DNA from: an uncultured Lachnospiraceae bacterium
GTDB lineage: Bacteria > Bacillota > Clostridia > Lachnospirales > Lachnospiraceae
Reading direction: 5' to 3'
DNA length: 64,000 nucleotides
Assembly: GCA_902779355.1 (NCBI GenBank)
Contig: CACZBF010000006.1
Span: 124,001-188,000 of the forward strand
Part shown: positions 43,435-51,048 of the stretch, one piece after another
Position numbering within the stretch: position 1 is the stretch's first letter
Layout of the letters: the number at the start of each line of letters is the position of its first letter
Notes under the pieces: generated by a model
What the model was told of the DNA's origin: nothing
Database searches by the model: none
What the model saw: only the letters and a program-made list of their open reading frames with translations
Translations under genes and position numbers: made by a program

Positions 43435-43450
43435 GATTTTGACCCGCCGT
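43416..43450 (-). terminator. Intrinsic terminator of the TrpX-type lipoprotein gene
   Basis: An 8-bp stem GGCGGGTC/GACCCGCC (43423-43430, 43441-43448) with a 10-base loop is followed on the minus strand by GCTTTTTG. A second hairpin GACAGCC/GGCTGTC (43474-43491) lies between the stop codon and the terminator. Confidence 0.85.
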
Positions 43451-43516
43451 ATTCTGTCGTTTTTCTGTTGTTTGACAGCCCGTTGGCTGTCTTAAGTTCT
43501 GTTGCGGAGCTGCTGC

Positions 43517-44500
43517 TTACTCAGCCTCGATCGCCGCATAGTCATCCGGAACCGTAATCCCGAGCGCTGCTGCACGATCCGGCATATACTCCTTTGCGAA
43601 GCTCGGCGCATACTCAACCGGCATCGTCGAGATGTCTTTTCCGTTCGCCAAAACTTCGTATGCCATCTCACCGGTGGTATAACCAAGCGCATAGTAGTCA
43701 ATGGAGAGCGTTGCCACACCGCAGCCTTTACAGATGCCTTCCTCACCGCAGAAGATCGGCGTGCCTGCCGGCGTTGCGATGTTGTTGATCAACTCCGTAT
43801 TGTTTGCCGCCGTGTTATCCGTGGGAATGTAAAGCGCATCCACTTCGCCGCAGGCCGTCGTGCAGACACCGGAGAGATCGTTGGAATCGGAGAAGCTGTA
43901 ATCCTTCACCGTCAGTCCCATCTCTTCCAGATACTGTGTGATCGCCGCTGCCTGATAAGCGCTGTTGGGCTCTGCTGAGCAATAGAGTACACCGATGGTC
44001 TTTGCATCCGGGAAGATCTCGTGCAGGCAGGCTGCCTGCTGATCCAGCGGCGCCAGATCCGAGGTACCGGAAACATTTTTGCCGACTGTGCCGTCCCAGT
44101 TGTCGATCTCAAGCGCCGTCGCATAATCCGTCACTGACGTGCCGAGGATCGGGATCTGATCCGTGGATGCGCATGCCGCCTGAAGTGCCGGGGTCGCATT
44201 TGCCATGATCAGGTCTACATTGTTGGATACAAAGCTGTTTGCGATTGTCGCACAGGTTGCGGAATCACCGGATGCATTCTGTACGTCAAACGACACCTTG
44301 TCGCCCAGTTTGTCTTTCAGCGCATCCTGAAATCCTTCCGTCGCCGCATCCAGCGCCACATGCTGTACCAGCTGGATCACACCGACGCGGTAAGACCCAT
44401 CCGCCGAAGTCGCCGTCGAAGTCGCCGGTGTATTCGATGCGCAAGCCGTCATAGAAAGCGCAAGCACCGCTGCTCCGATCGCAGAAATCCATTTTTTCAT
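43517..44500 (-). CDS. ABC transporter substrate-binding lipoprotein, TrpX/ABC_sub_bind family
   Basis: 327 residues from MKKWISAIGA; the site GAAGGAGGA lies just upstream. The lipoprotein signal ends LSMTAC, so the mature protein is lipid-anchored at that cysteine, followed by a Ser/Thr-rich linker. YRVGVIQLVQHVALDAATEGF and DLIMANATPALQAA are typical of the family that binds tryptophan or other small ligands. Normally the next two genes encode a permease and an ATPase; here the gene is followed by a terminator and neither is present. It may work with a remote transporter or be a sensor. Confidence 0.85.
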   Translation of the reverse strand: MKKWISAIGAAVLALSMTACASNTPATSTATSADGSYRVGVIQLVQHVALDAATEGFQDALKDKLGDKVSFDVQNASGDSATCATIANSFVSNNVDLIMANATPALQAACASTDQIPILGTSVTDYATALEIDNWDGTVGKNVSGTSDLAPLDQQAACLHEIFPDAKTIGVLYCSAEPNSAYQAAAITQYLEEMGLTVKDYSFSDSNDLSGVCTTACGEVDALYIPTDNTAANNTELINNIATPAGTPIFCGEEGICKGCGVATLSIDYYALGYTTGEMAYEVLANGKDISTMPVEYAPSFAKEYMPDRAAALGITVPDDYAAIEAE

Positions 44501-44559
44501 GTTGTCCTCCTTCATGTTTGTCGTTTTTATTGTCACATATCGTTTCAATCCAATTTGAG

Positions 44560-44588
44560 ATTATACAAAAAAAGATGAAATCAGTAAA
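44560..44588 (-). promoter_or_regulatory. Promoter of the TrpX-type lipoprotein gene
   Basis: Minus strand -35 TTTACT (44588-44583), 17-base spacer, -10 TATAAT (44565-44560). Its -35 box overlaps the -35 of the divergent comF promoter. Confidence 0.6.
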
Positions 44589-44615
44589 GACAAAACGAAA
44601 AAATGATGGTATACT
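44587..44615 (+). promoter_or_regulatory. Promoter of comF-yvyF
   Basis: -35-like AAGACA (44587-44592), 17-base spacer, -10 TATACT (44610-44615). The two divergent -35 boxes share two bases, so only one polymerase can bind at a time. Confidence 0.5.
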
Positions 44616-44669
44616 ATAAAAACCACTTTCCGGGACAGATTCATAGAGGGACGGTAGGAAGAGGCCGTC

Positions 44670-45407
44670 ATGTTTTTCAAATACCTGCAGAGGCTGCTGG
44701 ATCTTTTCTTCCCGCGGCGCTGTGTCCTCTGTGACAGAATCCTGCCGATGATGCCGGCAGGGGTGGTGCAACCGGTTTGTCCGGAATGTAAAAAAGGACT
44801 CTCCTATGTTCGGGAGCCTTTTTGTATGAAATGTGGGAAACCGCTGAAACTGGATCAGAAAGAATACTGCGCGGACTGTTTAAGAACGCAGCATCACTTT
44901 ACCGGCGGGCGTGCGGTGTTCGTATACACCGGACCCATGAAAGAGTCCATGTACCGCTTCAAGTACAGTGGACGCCGTGAATACGCCGACTTTTTTGCAA
45001 AAGAAGCTCTTAGGACACAAGGGCGATGGCTCTCGAAGATCCGTCCGGACTGCGTCATACCCGTTCCGCTCCATCGAAAGAAGCTTCGGAAACGAGGATA
45101 TAATCAGGCAGAAGATTTTGCCGCTGCGCTTGCCCATCAGGCACATGCGCACGTAGATACGCATCTCGTGCGACGCATACGAAACACCACTCCCATGAAG
45201 GGGCTTTCCGCAGCAGACCGCAAGAAAAACGTAAATGGAGCCTTTTCGGTGGATGAAGATCGGCTGCAGTATTTTGGCTACAAACGGATTTTGATCGTGG
45301 ATGACATTTACACAACGGGAAGCACGATTGACAGTATCGCAAAAGCCCTTACCCATGAGCCGGACAGAGAGATCTATTTTCTCTGTATCTGTACCGGGCA
45401 GGGATAA
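44670..45407 (+). CDS. comF: ComF family phosphoribosyltransferase-like protein
   Basis: 245 residues. N-terminal zinc-finger pairs CVLCD, CPEC, CMKCG and CADC (about 18-70) precede a PRTase domain with the PRPP loop ILIVDDIYTTGSTID near the C-terminus. In Bacillus, ComFC helps DNA uptake during competence. It is followed 36 bases later by yvyF, the order found in Bacillus, but the comFA helicase is missing upstream. The ribosome site is GGAAGAGG. Confidence 0.9.
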   Translation: MFFKYLQRLLDLFFPRRCVLCDRILPMMPAGVVQPVCPECKKGLSYVREPFCMKCGKPLKLDQKEYCADCLRTQHHFTGGRAVFVYTGPMKESMYRFKYSGRREYADFFAKEALRTQGRWLSKIRPDCVIPVPLHRKKLRKRGYNQAEDFAAALAHQAHAHVDTHLVRRIRNTTPMKGLSAADRKKNVNGAFSVDEDRLQYFGYKRILIVDDIYTTGSTIDSIAKALTHEPDREIYFLCICTGQG

Positions 45408-45443
45408 TAAGCATAAAACATCACATGCAGGAGGATTGTCAAA

Positions 45444-45851
45444 ATGGATGTAAAAAACTGTAAAAACTGTAAACGACTCTTCAATTATCTCGGCGGAGAG
45501 CAGATCTGCCCAGCCTGCAAGGAAGAGTTGGAAAACAAGTTCACGAAGGTTCGTGATTACGTATGGGATCACAAGAATGCAACGATGGAGGAGATCTCCG
45601 AAGAGAACGAAGTCAGCGTCAAGCAGATCAAACAGTGGATTCGCGAAGAACGACTGGTCTTCAGCGATGATTCCACGATTGGGATCGAGTGCGAGAACTG
45701 CGGCGCAACGATCAAATCCGGCCGCTTCTGCGATAAGTGTAAAGCCGAGATGGCCAAAAACCTCGGATCAGCGATCAAAAAGCCGCAGGTTCAGGAAGAA
45801 CCGGTCAAGAAGAAAAAAGACGGTGATCGGATGCGTTTCCTGGACAACTAA
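45444..45851 (+). CDS. yvyF: YvyF-like flagellar-operon zinc-binding protein
   Basis: 135 residues. Two zinc ribbons (CKNCKRLF...CPAC; CENCGATI...CDKC) flank a helix-turn-helix-like segment (ATMEEISEENEVSVKQIKQWI). In Bacillus it lies between comFC and flgM, and it belongs to the family named from flagellar operons. Here the following terminator ends the operon and no flgM, flgK or flgL follows. The ribosome site is AGGAGG. The role is unknown; possibly translational or regulatory. Confidence 0.85.
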   Translation: MDVKNCKNCKRLFNYLGGEQICPACKEELENKFTKVRDYVWDHKNATMEEISEENEVSVKQIKQWIREERLVFSDDSTIGIECENCGATIKSGRFCDKCKAEMAKNLGSAIKKPQVQEEPVKKKKDGDRMRFLDN

Positions 45852-45893
45852 GCTTCTCGGAACATCTCCCGAACAACTACATCAGAACAAAGT

Positions 45894-45923
45894 AAAACGG
45901 CGGCTTGGGGAAGCCGCCGTTTT
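45894..45923. terminator. Bidirectional intrinsic terminator after yvyF
   Basis: A perfect 13-bp stem, AAAACGGCGGCTT (45894-45906) with AAGCCGCCGTTTT (45911-45923) and a GGGG loop. The arms provide a T-run on either strand, but the next minus-strand gene (ftsH) ends 138 bases away. Confidence 0.9.
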
Positions 45924-45993
45924 AGGAGAAGGTATTTTTACTATGGGGTATAGCAAAAATGATAAAGTATTGGGGGGTTTTTACGAGTATTAA
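45924..45993 (+). other. Possible 16-codon leader peptide or conserved RNA after the yvyF terminator
   Basis: AGGAGAAGG (45924-45932) lies 10 bases before ATG at 45943, and the frame MGYSKNDKVLGGFYEY ends with TAA at 45991-45993. The base composition (G runs, T runs) differs from coding neighbours. No promoter is evident and the terminator lies just upstream, so translation is doubtful; a structured RNA is an alternative. Confidence 0.3.
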
Positions 45994-46018
45994 TATAGCA
46001 CCCATTCTACGGAAAGTG

Positions 46019-46057
46019 TGCACAAACTTCACAAAAAAGTGTTAGTAGTTTTGTGCA
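46019..46057. repeat. Inverted repeat just downstream of ftsH
   Basis: TGCACAAA (46019-46026) and TTTGTGCA (46050-46057), with CAC/GTG inside. It starts 3 bases after the ftsH stop. There is no U-tract, so it may protect the mRNA 3' end or act as a weak terminator. Confidence 0.5.
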
Positions 46058-46060
46058 ACA

Positions 46061-47947
46061 TTACTCAAAAGAGTCGTCCGGTGCGATCCGCATACCATTC
46101 AAGGCGACCTCTTCCGGGTCTAATTCCTCCCCGTTTGAGGGAAACAGCTCTTCGAATTCTTCTCTCGTAATCTTTTCTTTTTCCATCAAAAGCGCTGCAC
46201 AACGATCCAGGATTTCCCTGTTCTCGGTCAAAATCTCTGTCGCTTTCTGATAACATTCATCGATGATCCGCTTCACCTCTTCATCGATCTTACGCGCCAC
46301 ATCCTCACCGTAGCCTCTTGTGTGCGCCAGATCTCTGCCGATGAAGACCTCATCTTCCTCATTGTCGTAATTGATGAGACCGATCTCATCCGACATCCCG
46401 TATTTCGTCACCATGGACTTCGCAAGATGCGTCGCCTGCTTGATATCCTGCGAAGCACCGGTCGTCACATCCCCGAAGATCAAAGATTCCGCTACGCGGC
46501 CGCCGAGATCCACTGTGATCTCCTGCAGCATCTTACCACGGAAGTTGAACATCTCATCCCGCTCCGGCAGCGGCATCGTATAACCGGCTGCGCCGAGCCC
46601 AGTCGGAATGATGGATACCGAATACACCGGTCCGACATCCGGCAGCAAGTGGAAGAGGATCGCATGTCCCGATTCGTGATAGGCCGTGATCCGCTTCTCT
46701 TTTTCGCTGATCACACGGCTCTTTTTCTCCGCGCCGATCCCGACCTTGACAAAAGAACGCCTGATATCATCCTGACGGATGTACTTGCGGTTTTCTCTCG
46801 CCGCCACGATCGCGGCTTCATTCAACAGGTTTTCCAAGTCTGCGCCGGTAAAGCCCGCTGTGGTCTGCGCGATCTGCTTCATATCCACATCGTCGCCAAG
46901 CGGTTTGTTCTTGGCGTGTACGGCGAGGATCTCCTCTCTGCCACCGATATCCGGTCTGCCGACCCCGATCTTCCGGTCAAAGCGCCCCGGACGCATGATC
47001 GCGGGATCGAGGATATCCACGCGGTTTGTCGCCGCCATGACGATGATCCCTTCGTTGATCCCGAAACCGTCCATTTCTACAAGCAGTTGGTTTAAGGTCT
47101 GCTCTCTTTCATCATGTCCGCCACCGAGACCTGCACCTCTTCGTCTTGCGACCGCATCGATCTCGTCGATGAATACGATACAGGGCGCATTTTTCTTGGC
47201 ATCTTCAAACAGATCACGCACACGGGATGCACCCACACCCACGAACATTTCCACAAAGTCGGAACCCGAGATTGAGAAAAACGGCACCCCCGCCTCTCCG
47301 GCAATTGCCCGGGCCAGCAAGGTTTTTCCGGTACCGGGAGGGCCGACAAGGAGCACACCTTTCGGAATCCTCGCGCCAAGCGCCGTATACTTGCCCGGAT
47401 CGCTCAAGAAATCCACGATCTCTTCCAGTTCTTCCTTTTCCTCTTTCAATCCCGCAACATTCGTGAAGTTGACGGTCTTATTTTCATCCAATGTCATTCG
47501 GGCCCGGCTTTTGCCGAAATTCATCATCCGGCTGTTGGCGCCGCCTCCCTGAGACTGCCCGGAAATGATCATGAACAGGATGAACATGGCGCCGAATACC
47601 AAAAGCAGCGGCAGCAGCGTCATGAGCCAGCTTTCTTTCGGCACATCGTTCATGACGTAGGAAATGCCATCCTTTTCGAGCATGTCTTCGACTTCCCGGA
47701 CATCCGAAACATAAACGCGGTAGCCGGAGCGGTCTGTCAACACCACGGCCACATTTCCGGTTGGCACCTGCTCATTTTGAGAGATCTCCGCGGATACGAT
47801 CTTGTTTGCCGCAAGATCATTCTTAAACTGGTCGTAGGTCCCCGTCGGTACACGGTTTTGGCCGGAACTGAGGAAATACCAGACCAGAACGACGATCAGG
47901 ATCAGGATGATATAAAAGCTGAACCCTCTGAATTGCTGTTTTTTCAT
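46061..47947 (-). CDS. ftsH: ATP-dependent zinc metalloprotease FtsH
   Basis: 628 residues. Two N-terminal helices (about 9-27 and 108-128) flank the extracytoplasmic region. The AAA domain has Walker A GPPGTGKT (202-209) and Walker B IVFIDEID (257-264), then an SRH region [20 protein letters not shown]. The zinc motif HESGH is at 424-428. It degrades membrane and regulatory proteins. It is last in the rqcP-divIC-tilS-hpt-ftsH operon, 20 bases after hpt, with AGGAG upstream. Confidence 0.98.
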   Translation of the reverse strand: MKKQQFRGFSFYIILILIVVLVWYFLSSGQNRVPTGTYDQFKNDLAANKIVSAEISQNEQVPTGNVAVVLTDRSGYRVYVSDVREVEDMLEKDGISYVMNDVPKESWLMTLLPLLLVFGAMFILFMIISGQSQGGGANSRMMNFGKSRARMTLDENKTVNFTNVAGLKEEKEELEEIVDFLSDPGKYTALGARIPKGVLLVGPPGTGKTLLARAIAGEAGVPFFSISGSDFVEMFVGVGASRVRDLFEDAKKNAPCIVFIDEIDAVARRRGAGLGGGHDEREQTLNQLLVEMDGFGINEGIIVMAATNRVDILDPAIMRPGRFDRKIGVGRPDIGGREEILAVHAKNKPLGDDVDMKQIAQTTAGFTGADLENLLNEAAIVAARENRKYIRQDDIRRSFVKVGIGAEKKSRVISEKEKRITAYHESGHAILFHLLPDVGPVYSVSIIPTGLGAAGYTMPLPERDEMFNFRGKMLQEITVDLGGRVAESLIFGDVTTGASQDIKQATHLAKSMVTKYGMSDEIGLINYDNEEDEVFIGRDLAHTRGYGEDVARKIDEEVKRIIDECYQKATEILTENREILDRCAALLMEKEKITREEFEELFPSNGEELDPEEVALNGMRIAPDDSFE

Positions 47948-47967
47948 CTTTTCTCCTATGTGTTCCC

Positions 47968-48495
47968 CTATCCGTCAAGCTCTACGCAGCCGATATAGGG
48001 TAGATTCCGATATTTTTGCGCATAGTCGAGGCCGTAGCCTACAACAAATTTGTCTTCGATCTCAAACGCCGTGTACTTCACATCGACGGGTTTTACCCGG
48101 CGGGACGGTTTGTCCAGCATCGTACAGAGCGTCAGGCTCTTGGGGTTACGTGCCTTCAAATACTCCAGCAGATAAGTAAGCGTCCGACCCGAATCCACGA
48201 TATCCTCTACGACCAGAACATTTTTACCTTTGATCGGTTCGTCGAGGTCTTTGACGATCTTCACGACACCGCTGGATTTGGTCGCATCGCCATAGCTGCT
48301 GACCGACATAAAGTCTAAAGAAACCGGAAGCGTGATCCGCTTTGCAAGCTCACAGGAGAAGAAAACGCCGCCTTTTAAGATCGTGATCAAATGGAGTTCT
48401 TCTCCGGCAAAGTCTTCGCTGATCTGCTTTGCCACCTCCGCGATCCGCTTATCCACATCCGCTTCCGAAATCATAACACTGATTTTTTCACTCAT
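47968..48495 (-). CDS. hpt: Hypoxanthine phosphoribosyltransferase
   Basis: 175 residues. The PRPP-binding loop VLVVEDIVDSGRTL (about 94-107) and the flexible-loop SVSSYGDATKSSG are typical of type I PRTases for hypoxanthine/guanine salvage. It overlaps the 3' end of tilS by 8 bases. The tilS-hpt-ftsH order is conserved in Firmicutes. Confidence 0.95.
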   Translation of the reverse strand: MSEKISVMISEADVDKRIAEVAKQISEDFAGEELHLITILKGGVFFSCELAKRITLPVSLDFMSVSSYGDATKSSGVVKIVKDLDEPIKGKNVLVVEDIVDSGRTLTYLLEYLKARNPKSLTLCTMLDKPSRRVKPVDVKYTAFEIEDKFVVGYGLDYAQKYRNLPYIGCVELDG

Positions 48496-49879
48496 TTTCC
48501 AATCCCCCTATATAAAGTACTTCGATGATCCGTTTGGTCTCGTCCGTGACCTTGTAATACGCGCTGACACGTCTTCCGATCACCCAGACCACATGGTCGC
48601 CGTCACAAAGGAGCGGGAGGTCTCCCCGTTCTTCGCCGGGCACTTTTTCATCGATCAGATATTTTTTCAGGCTTTTCTTTCCACCCGTATCATCGATCTG
48701 CAGATAGTCCCCGCTTCGCCGTGTCCGCACCTGCAGACTGTTTTTTATTTTATCATAGTCCAGCCATTTCGTATACTTTTTTTTCGGAATCAAAAGGTCG
48801 TTTGGTCTGTCAAAGACGCGCATCTGCACGAGTTTTTGCATTTCTTCCGGTGTCTTGCCGCGCGTCTGCTCCTTCGCCGCCGTATGGAGTCTGACAAGCC
48901 GCACACCCTGATAGATCCGCTGCGCATTCACGTCGTAGGGAAGGGATAACTGACGTCCGGACTGGTTTTCCATCAGATCTATCACGGCTTCCACATGAGA
49001 TCTTTCAATGTCCTTTTTGCTGCCCGCCGCAGCAGCGATCGCTTCATACACGATCCGTCGTTTCATAAGCGTCTGGTAAGTTTCATATGGCTCTTTTTTA
49101 ATCACAAGCGGGATTTCTGCTGTCAGACACTTCGTGAGGGCTGTCTTCGTCTCCGTTTCCAGGTAATCCTCCAGCTCGCCGAGGTCTTCTGCGGCTGACG
49201 CAATATGGCCCTCTGCGCCGGGACAGATCGACTCCAGCACCGGCATCACGTCATGACGGAGTTTATTTCTCGCATAGGTCGTATCCGTGTTGCTCGGATC
49301 CTCCCGCCATGCGGCATTTTTCTCTTTCAGATATGCGACGATATCGCCACGTTTCGCAAAGAGGAGCGGACGAATTAGTCCCGACTGCACGGATTGTATC
49401 CCTTTAAGACCCTTTACCGAGCTGCCGCGGATCAGGTGAAACAGCACAGTCTCCGCCTGATCACCTCTGGTATGCGCTGTCGCCAGGAGCACGCGTTTTT
49501 CCGGTGTTTCTGATTGCAGTTCCTGGCGGTATTCTTCAAAGGCGCGATAGCGAAGGCTCCTCGCCGCTTCCTCCAGAGACAGATGATGCTCTTTAGCAAA
49601 TACCGGCGCCGATACTGCCGTCACTTTACAGGGAATCCCGGCTTCTTCACAAAGCTGTTGCACAAAGGATGCATCTTCCCTGCTCTCGTCGCCACGGATG
49701 CCATGCTCTACGTGTATCACCGAGAGGTCAAGATCCATTTTCTCCTTCCATTCCTGCAGCAATAAAAAAAGACAGACCGAATCGGCTCCGCCGGATACAC
49801 CGGCTATGATGCGGTCTCCCTTTTGTATCATGTCATGTTTCTTACAGTAATCCTTCAGATCTTCAAACAACGTGCCCAA
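48488..49879 (-). CDS. tilS: tRNA(Ile)-lysidine synthase
   Basis: 463 residues. The PP-loop ATPase motif is GVSGGADSV (27-35), and the protein continues with the TilS central and C-terminal substrate-binding domains (KKSLKKYLIDEKVP). It converts C34 of the AUA-reading tRNA(Ile) to lysidine, which is essential. The start appears to be TTG, immediately after the divIC stop (TAA TTG), with AAAGGG 7 bases upstream. Confidence 0.95.
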   Translation of the reverse strand: MGTLFEDLKDYCKKHDMIQKGDRIIAGVSGGADSVCLFLLLQEWKEKMDLDLSVIHVEHGIRGDESREDASFVQQLCEEAGIPCKVTAVSAPVFAKEHHLSLEEAARSLRYRAFEEYRQELQSETPEKRVLLATAHTRGDQAETVLFHLIRGSSVKGLKGIQSVQSGLIRPLLFAKRGDIVAYLKEKNAAWREDPSNTDTTYARNKLRHDVMPVLESICPGAEGHIASAAEDLGELEDYLETETKTALTKCLTAEIPLVIKKEPYETYQTLMKRRIVYEAIAAAAGSKKDIERSHVEAVIDLMENQSGRQLSLPYDVNAQRIYQGVRLVRLHTAAKEQTRGKTPEEMQKLVQMRVFDRPNDLLIPKKKYTKWLDYDKIKNSLQVRTRRSGDYLQIDDTGGKKSLKKYLIDEKVPGEERGDLPLLCDGDHVVWVIGRRVSAYYKVTDETKRIIEVLYIGGLENE

Positions 49880-50179
49880 TTAGTTCCCTTTTTCTTCCTT
49901 AAAGACGATCTCATTCTCATGCACGAGTCCGAGTTTGCTCTTTGCGATGTCTTCAATGTACTGCGGCGACTTCGTGTATTCCTCATACTGCTGCAGGCGC
50001 TGCTGCTCCTCATCCGCCTCTTCCAGCTCCCGCTGCAGCACTTCCTGCCTCGCCGCATATTCCTGGTTCTTCTCGTAGAGGTTCACGATCTGAATGGACA
50101 TCACAACGACAAACGTCGTGACGATCAACGAAATAATGACGCGTCCTGCGGGATTTTCTTTCTGTCTGCGCATTTGCAT
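49880..50179 (-). CDS. divIC: Septum formation initiator family protein (DivIC/FtsL type)
   Basis: 99 residues. A basic cytoplasmic N-terminus, one helix (about 13-32), then an extracytoplasmic coiled coil (EEADEEQQRLQQYEE) and the DivIC-like end YIEDIAKSKLGLVHENEIVF. It acts in the FtsL-DivIC-FtsQ division complex. Its own promoter lies at 50229-50257 and the ribosome site is AAAGGAGG. Confidence 0.9.
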   Translation of the reverse strand: MQMRRQKENPAGRVIISLIVTTFVVVMSIQIVNLYEKNQEYAARQEVLQRELEEADEEQQRLQQYEEYTKSPQYIEDIAKSKLGLVHENEIVFKEEKGN

Positions 50180-50228
50180 GATCGCTCGCCTCCTTTCCCA
50201 GAATCTTTCGGCCTATCATACCAATTTC

Positions 50229-50257
50229 ATTCTACTTATTCCAGGTTTCTTTTTCAA
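50229..50257 (-). promoter_or_regulatory. Promoter of divIC-tilS-hpt-ftsH
   Basis: Minus strand -35 TTGAAA (50257-50252), 17-base spacer, -10 TAGAAT (50234-50229), about 50 bases before the divIC start. Confidence 0.65.
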
Positions 50258-50305
50258 GGGATTTTCTGTAGAAATTTAATATATATATAATATTTTGTTT
50301 TCGGA

Positions 50306-50551
50306 TCATTCCGAAAGGTAGGTAAAGAGTTCCCCTGCCTCTTCCTTTTTTGTGGTCTCGGCGATCGCCTTGACCTGCACTTTTACGGTTTTCTGGCCGA
50401 ATACGATCTCTATGATATCACCCGGTTTCACTGTCTGTGATGCCTTCGCGACTTTTCCGTTGACACTCACACGACCAGCGTCGCAAGCCTCATTCGCAAT
50501 GGTCCGCCGCTTGATCAAGCGGGATACTTTCAAAAACTTGTCTAGTCTCAT
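50306..50551 (-). CDS. rqcP: S4-domain RNA-binding protein RqcP (YabO)
   Basis: 81 residues from MRLDKFLKVS, with AAAGGAG upstream; the frame to 50623 begins inside the HU terminator. The S4 motif RLIKRRTIANEACDAGRVSVNGKVA (read here in parts: RLIKRRTIAN, GRVSVNG) is intact. RqcP supports ribosome quality control with RqcH in Bacillus. The 3' end forms a TTTCGGA/TCCGAAA hairpin that includes the stop codon. Confidence 0.9.
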   Translation of the reverse strand: MRLDKFLKVSRLIKRRTIANEACDAGRVSVNGKVAKASQTVKPGDIIEIVFGQKTVKVQVKAIAETTKKEEAGELFTYLSE

Positions 50552-50628
50552 GCTACACTCCTTTTGGCATTCTCCAAAAATTATATCGGTTTTTACTTTT
50601 TGAATCTTAACCCCTTTTTCCAAAAAAG

Positions 50629-50660
50629 AAAAAGCCGCCGGAATCTCCGACGGCTTTTTT
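50629..50660 (-). terminator. Intrinsic terminator of the HU gene
   Basis: A stem of about 13 bp with one mismatched pair (AAAAGCCGCCGGA with TCCGACGGCTTTT on the plus strand) and a short loop, followed on the minus strand by TTTTTC. Confidence 0.9.
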
Positions 50661-50678
50661 CTGTTTCCAAACTGTCTG

Positions 50679-50951
50679 TTAATTGATGGAATCCTTCAGA
50701 GCCTTGCCAGCTTTGAACTTCGGCGCCTTCGATGCCGGAATCTTCATCTCTTTGCCGGTCTGCGGGTTACGGCCGACTCTTGCTGCTCTCTTGGATACTT
50801 CGAACGTACCAAAACCAACAAGCTGTACTTTCTCACCCTTCTTCAGCTCTTCTGCAACAACCTCGGTGAATGCCTTGATCGATGCTTCCGCGTCCTTCTT
50901 GGAAAGGGAAGTCTTATCAGCGATCGCCGATACCAATTCTGCTTTGTTCAT
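50679..50951 (-). CDS. hup: DNA-binding protein HU
   Basis: 90 residues from the ATG at 50951 (MNKAELVSAIA); an in-frame TTG two codons upstream is not needed. FGTFEVSKRAARVGRNPQTG is the DNA-wrapping arm and ends with the family's GKALKDSIN. It has a consensus promoter and its own terminator, so it is a single-gene unit. The ribosome site is AGGAGG, 9 bases from ATG. Confidence 0.97.
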   Translation of the reverse strand: MNKAELVSAIADKTSLSKKDAEASIKAFTEVVAEELKKGEKVQLVGFGTFEVSKRAARVGRNPQTGKEMKIPASKAPKFKAGKALKDSIN

Positions 50952-50993
50952 GTTCAAAAACCTCCTAATAAAGTCGTTCGTGATTACTGTATA

Positions 50994-51022
50994 TTTATAC
51001 TTGTTTTGGAAATGTTTGTCAA
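50994..51022 (-). promoter_or_regulatory. Strong HU promoter
   Basis: Minus strand -35 TTGACA (51022-51017, consensus), 17-base spacer, -10 TATAAA (50999-50994). Confidence 0.85.
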
Positions 51023-51048
51023 GCGAAAAACGTTGATATATCGCTATT

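Noticed and set aside
50552-50623. N-terminal extension of RqcP
   Set aside because: It would begin next to the HU terminator and includes the AAAGGAG ribosome site of the shorter, family-length start.
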